A DNA stretch of 7,492 bases, from positions 1-7,492 of the forward strand of contig JANXNT010000278.1 of NCBI GenBank assembly GCA_025353985.1. The letters are read 5' to 3'. The notes below the pieces were generated by a model. That model was given only the letters and a program-made list of their open reading frames with translations. It made no database searches and was not told the DNA's origin. Source of the stretch: Limnoglobus sp. GTDB taxonomy: Bacteria; Planctomycetota; Planctomycetia; Gemmatales; Gemmataceae. Position numbers and translations under genes: made by a program. Positions 6,613 to 7,492 of the stretch are shown here, in pieces (the first letter of the stretch is position 1; every line of letters starts with the position of its first letter).

Positions 6613-7401
6613 ATGGCGGAGGAAGCGGTGCCGAATACGGCGTTCGAATCGATCCTGGAAACGGATGCCACCGAGTCGATTGACGACTTCGTCGCGCAGA
6701 TCAAAGAGACGGCGGACAAGCTGACGAAGGACGGGTGTAGCCGCGGCGATGCCAAGCTGCTGGCGACGGCGTTCAAGGAACTGCGGCACTGTTTCCGCGT
6801 GTTTGCAGCATATCGGTCGCGGCGGAAAGTGACGGTGTTCGGCTCCGCACGCACGAAACCGGACCACCCCGCGTACCTGGCGGCGGTGGCGTTCGGCAAG
6901 CAGATCGCCGACGCGGGTTACATGGTCATCACCGGGGCCGCCGCAGGGATTATGGAGGCGGGGCACGTCGGCGCGGGGCGCGAAAACAGCTTCGGTTTGA
7001 ACATTATGCTGCCGTTCGAGCAATCGGCGAACCCCGTGATTCTCGACGATCCGAAGCTGATGAACATGCGGTATTTCTTCACGCGCAAACTCGCGTTCGT
7101 GAAAGAGTCCGACGCGATCGCGCTCTTCCCTGGCGGCTTCGGCACGCACGACGAAGCGTTCGAATCACTGACACTGATCCAGACCGGCAAGTCGCACATC
7201 TTCCCGCTTGTCCTCGTCGACGAACCGGGCGGCGATTACTGGCGGAGTTGGCAACGCTTCGTGGACGATGACCTGTTGCAACGCGGTTACATCTCGCCCG
7301 ACGATCGCTCGTTGTATCGCATCACCGACTCGGTCGAAGACGCCGTGCGCGAAGGTAACCGTTCACGGGGTAAAACGCTTGAAATCCAAGGCTGTTTTTG
7401 A
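6613..7401 (+). CDS. LOG-family (TIGR00730-type) Rossmann-fold protein, probably truncated at the C-terminus
   Basis: A 262-residue protein of the LOG/'lysine decarboxylase-like' family. Characterised members are cytokinin-riboside 5'-monophosphate phosphoribohydrolases or related nucleotide hydrolases; the bacterial long form has no settled role. Visible: KVTVFGSAR (72-80), TGAAAGIMEAGHVGAGRE (107-124), FTRKL (156-160) and the diagnostic PGGFGTHDE (173-181) with R158 and E181 as likely active-site residues. The N-terminal 70 residues, including ETADKLTKDGCSRGD, match the long planctomycete-type form, which as I recall runs to about 340-350 residues. Homology seems to stop at AVREGN (244-249). 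The last 13 codons and the TGA lie inside an inverted-repeat-bounded AT-rich segment, so an insertion probably removed the natural end. The catalytic core is intact, so activity may survive. GGAG at 6602-6605, 7 nt before the ATG, supports the start; the gap to DUF4058 is 33 nt. Confidence 0.88.
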   Translation: MAEEAVPNTAFESILETDATESIDDFVAQIKETADKLTKDGCSRGDAKLLATAFKELRHCFRVFAAYRSRRKVTVFGSARTKPDHPAYLAAVAFGKQIADAGYMVITGAAAGIMEAGHVGAGRENSFGLNIMLPFEQSANPVILDDPKLMNMRYFFTRKLAFVKESDAIALFPGGFGTHDEAFESLTLIQTGKSHIFPLVLVDEPGGDYWRSWQRFVDDDLLQRGYISPDDRSLYRITDSVEDAVREGNRSRGKTLEIQGCF

Positions 7402-7492
7402 CTGAGATTGCCTTAAAAGGTCGGTTTTGGACCGATTTTCAGCAACAGATACGCAAAAAGTCCTTAAAAATCGTCATTTGACCCCGTGAACG
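7360..7492. mobile_element. Putative MITE-like element or IS end with terminal inverted repeats
   Basis: CGTTCACGGGGT at 7360-7371 recurs as its exact reverse complement at 7481-7492; with internal flanks the two ends match at 16 of 18 positions (7360-7377 against 7475-7492). The enclosed 7372-7480 is about 39% GC by hand count, well below the surrounding genes, and contains no substantial reading frame. It also holds the 8-bp direct repeat CCTTAAAA (7411-7418, 7462-7469) and a small hairpin. The left end falls where the LOG protein's family resemblance seems to end. No target-site duplication can be tested because the window stops at the outer base of the right repeat. It might instead be one end of a longer element or a stem-loop in the LOG mRNA tail. 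Confidence 0.5.
7415..7439 (+). terminator. Weak hairpin with A/T flanks, possible terminator
   Basis: TCGGT (7421-7425) pairs with ACCGA (7431-7435) around a TTTGG loop; AAAA (7415-7418) can add pairing with TTTT (7436-7439) if the intervening GG bulges out. It lies 14 nt after the LOG stop codon. The GC stem is short and the T tract is only four bases, so termination would be weak. It could equally be internal structure of the inverted-repeat element. Confidence 0.25.

Noticed and set aside
6019..7149. Long 376-codon open frame on the minus strand
   Set aside because: It runs antisense through both DUF4058 and LOG, is rich in R, H, D and E as expected for a GC-rich shadow frame, and shows no recognisable domain.

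Overview
This 7.5 kb window looks chromosomal and probably comes from a planctomycete of the Gemmata group (Gemmataceae). Three things point there: a DUF4058 protein with the typical MPIHDWTRV start, a palindromic repeat whose arm reads LARRASEG when translated (a peptide I recall as very common in planctomycete hypothetical proteins), and a moderately high GC content with Shine-Dalgarno starts. The assignment is inference from these traits; no rRNA or tRNA is present to confirm it.

Positions 2-5796 are one plus-strand surface-polysaccharide export and assembly block. In order: the permease (Wzm-like, 5' end outside the window) of an ABC-2 glycan exporter; a 191-nt gap filled mostly by a 135-nt palindromic repeat; a SIS-domain sugar-phosphate isomerase related to GmhA; the exporter ATPase (Wzt-like, with a C-terminal glycan-recognition domain), which overlaps the isomerase by 4 nt; then three family-2 glycosyltransferases. 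The first two transferases are tandem paralogues and the third is of the rhamnosyltransferase-like kind. Together they suggest cytoplasmic assembly of a lipid-linked O-antigen-like glycan, recognition of its finished end by the Wzt C-terminal domain, and export through the permease. The isomerase could supply a heptose precursor, but two metal/catalytic positions differ from E. coli GmhA, so its reaction is uncertain.

Positions 5797-7492 are not obviously part of that pathway. A short gap with an extended -10 promoter and a strong Shine-Dalgarno site leads into a DUF4058 gene. This is followed by a LOG-family (TIGR00730-type) gene whose normal C-terminus seems to be missing. Its last 13 codons and stop lie inside an AT-rich stretch of about 133 nt bounded by an 18-bp inverted repeat (16/18 match). 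That stretch looks like a small mobile element (MITE-like or an IS end) that cut the gene short. The window ends exactly at the outer edge of the right repeat, so the far junction cannot be seen.

I found no CRISPR array, RNA gene, defence system or phage gene. The most notable observations are the inverted-repeat element truncating the LOG gene, the palindromic repeat inside the exporter operon, the isomerase gene placed between the two exporter subunits, and a possible PD-(D/E)XK/Uma2-like core in the DUF4058 protein.
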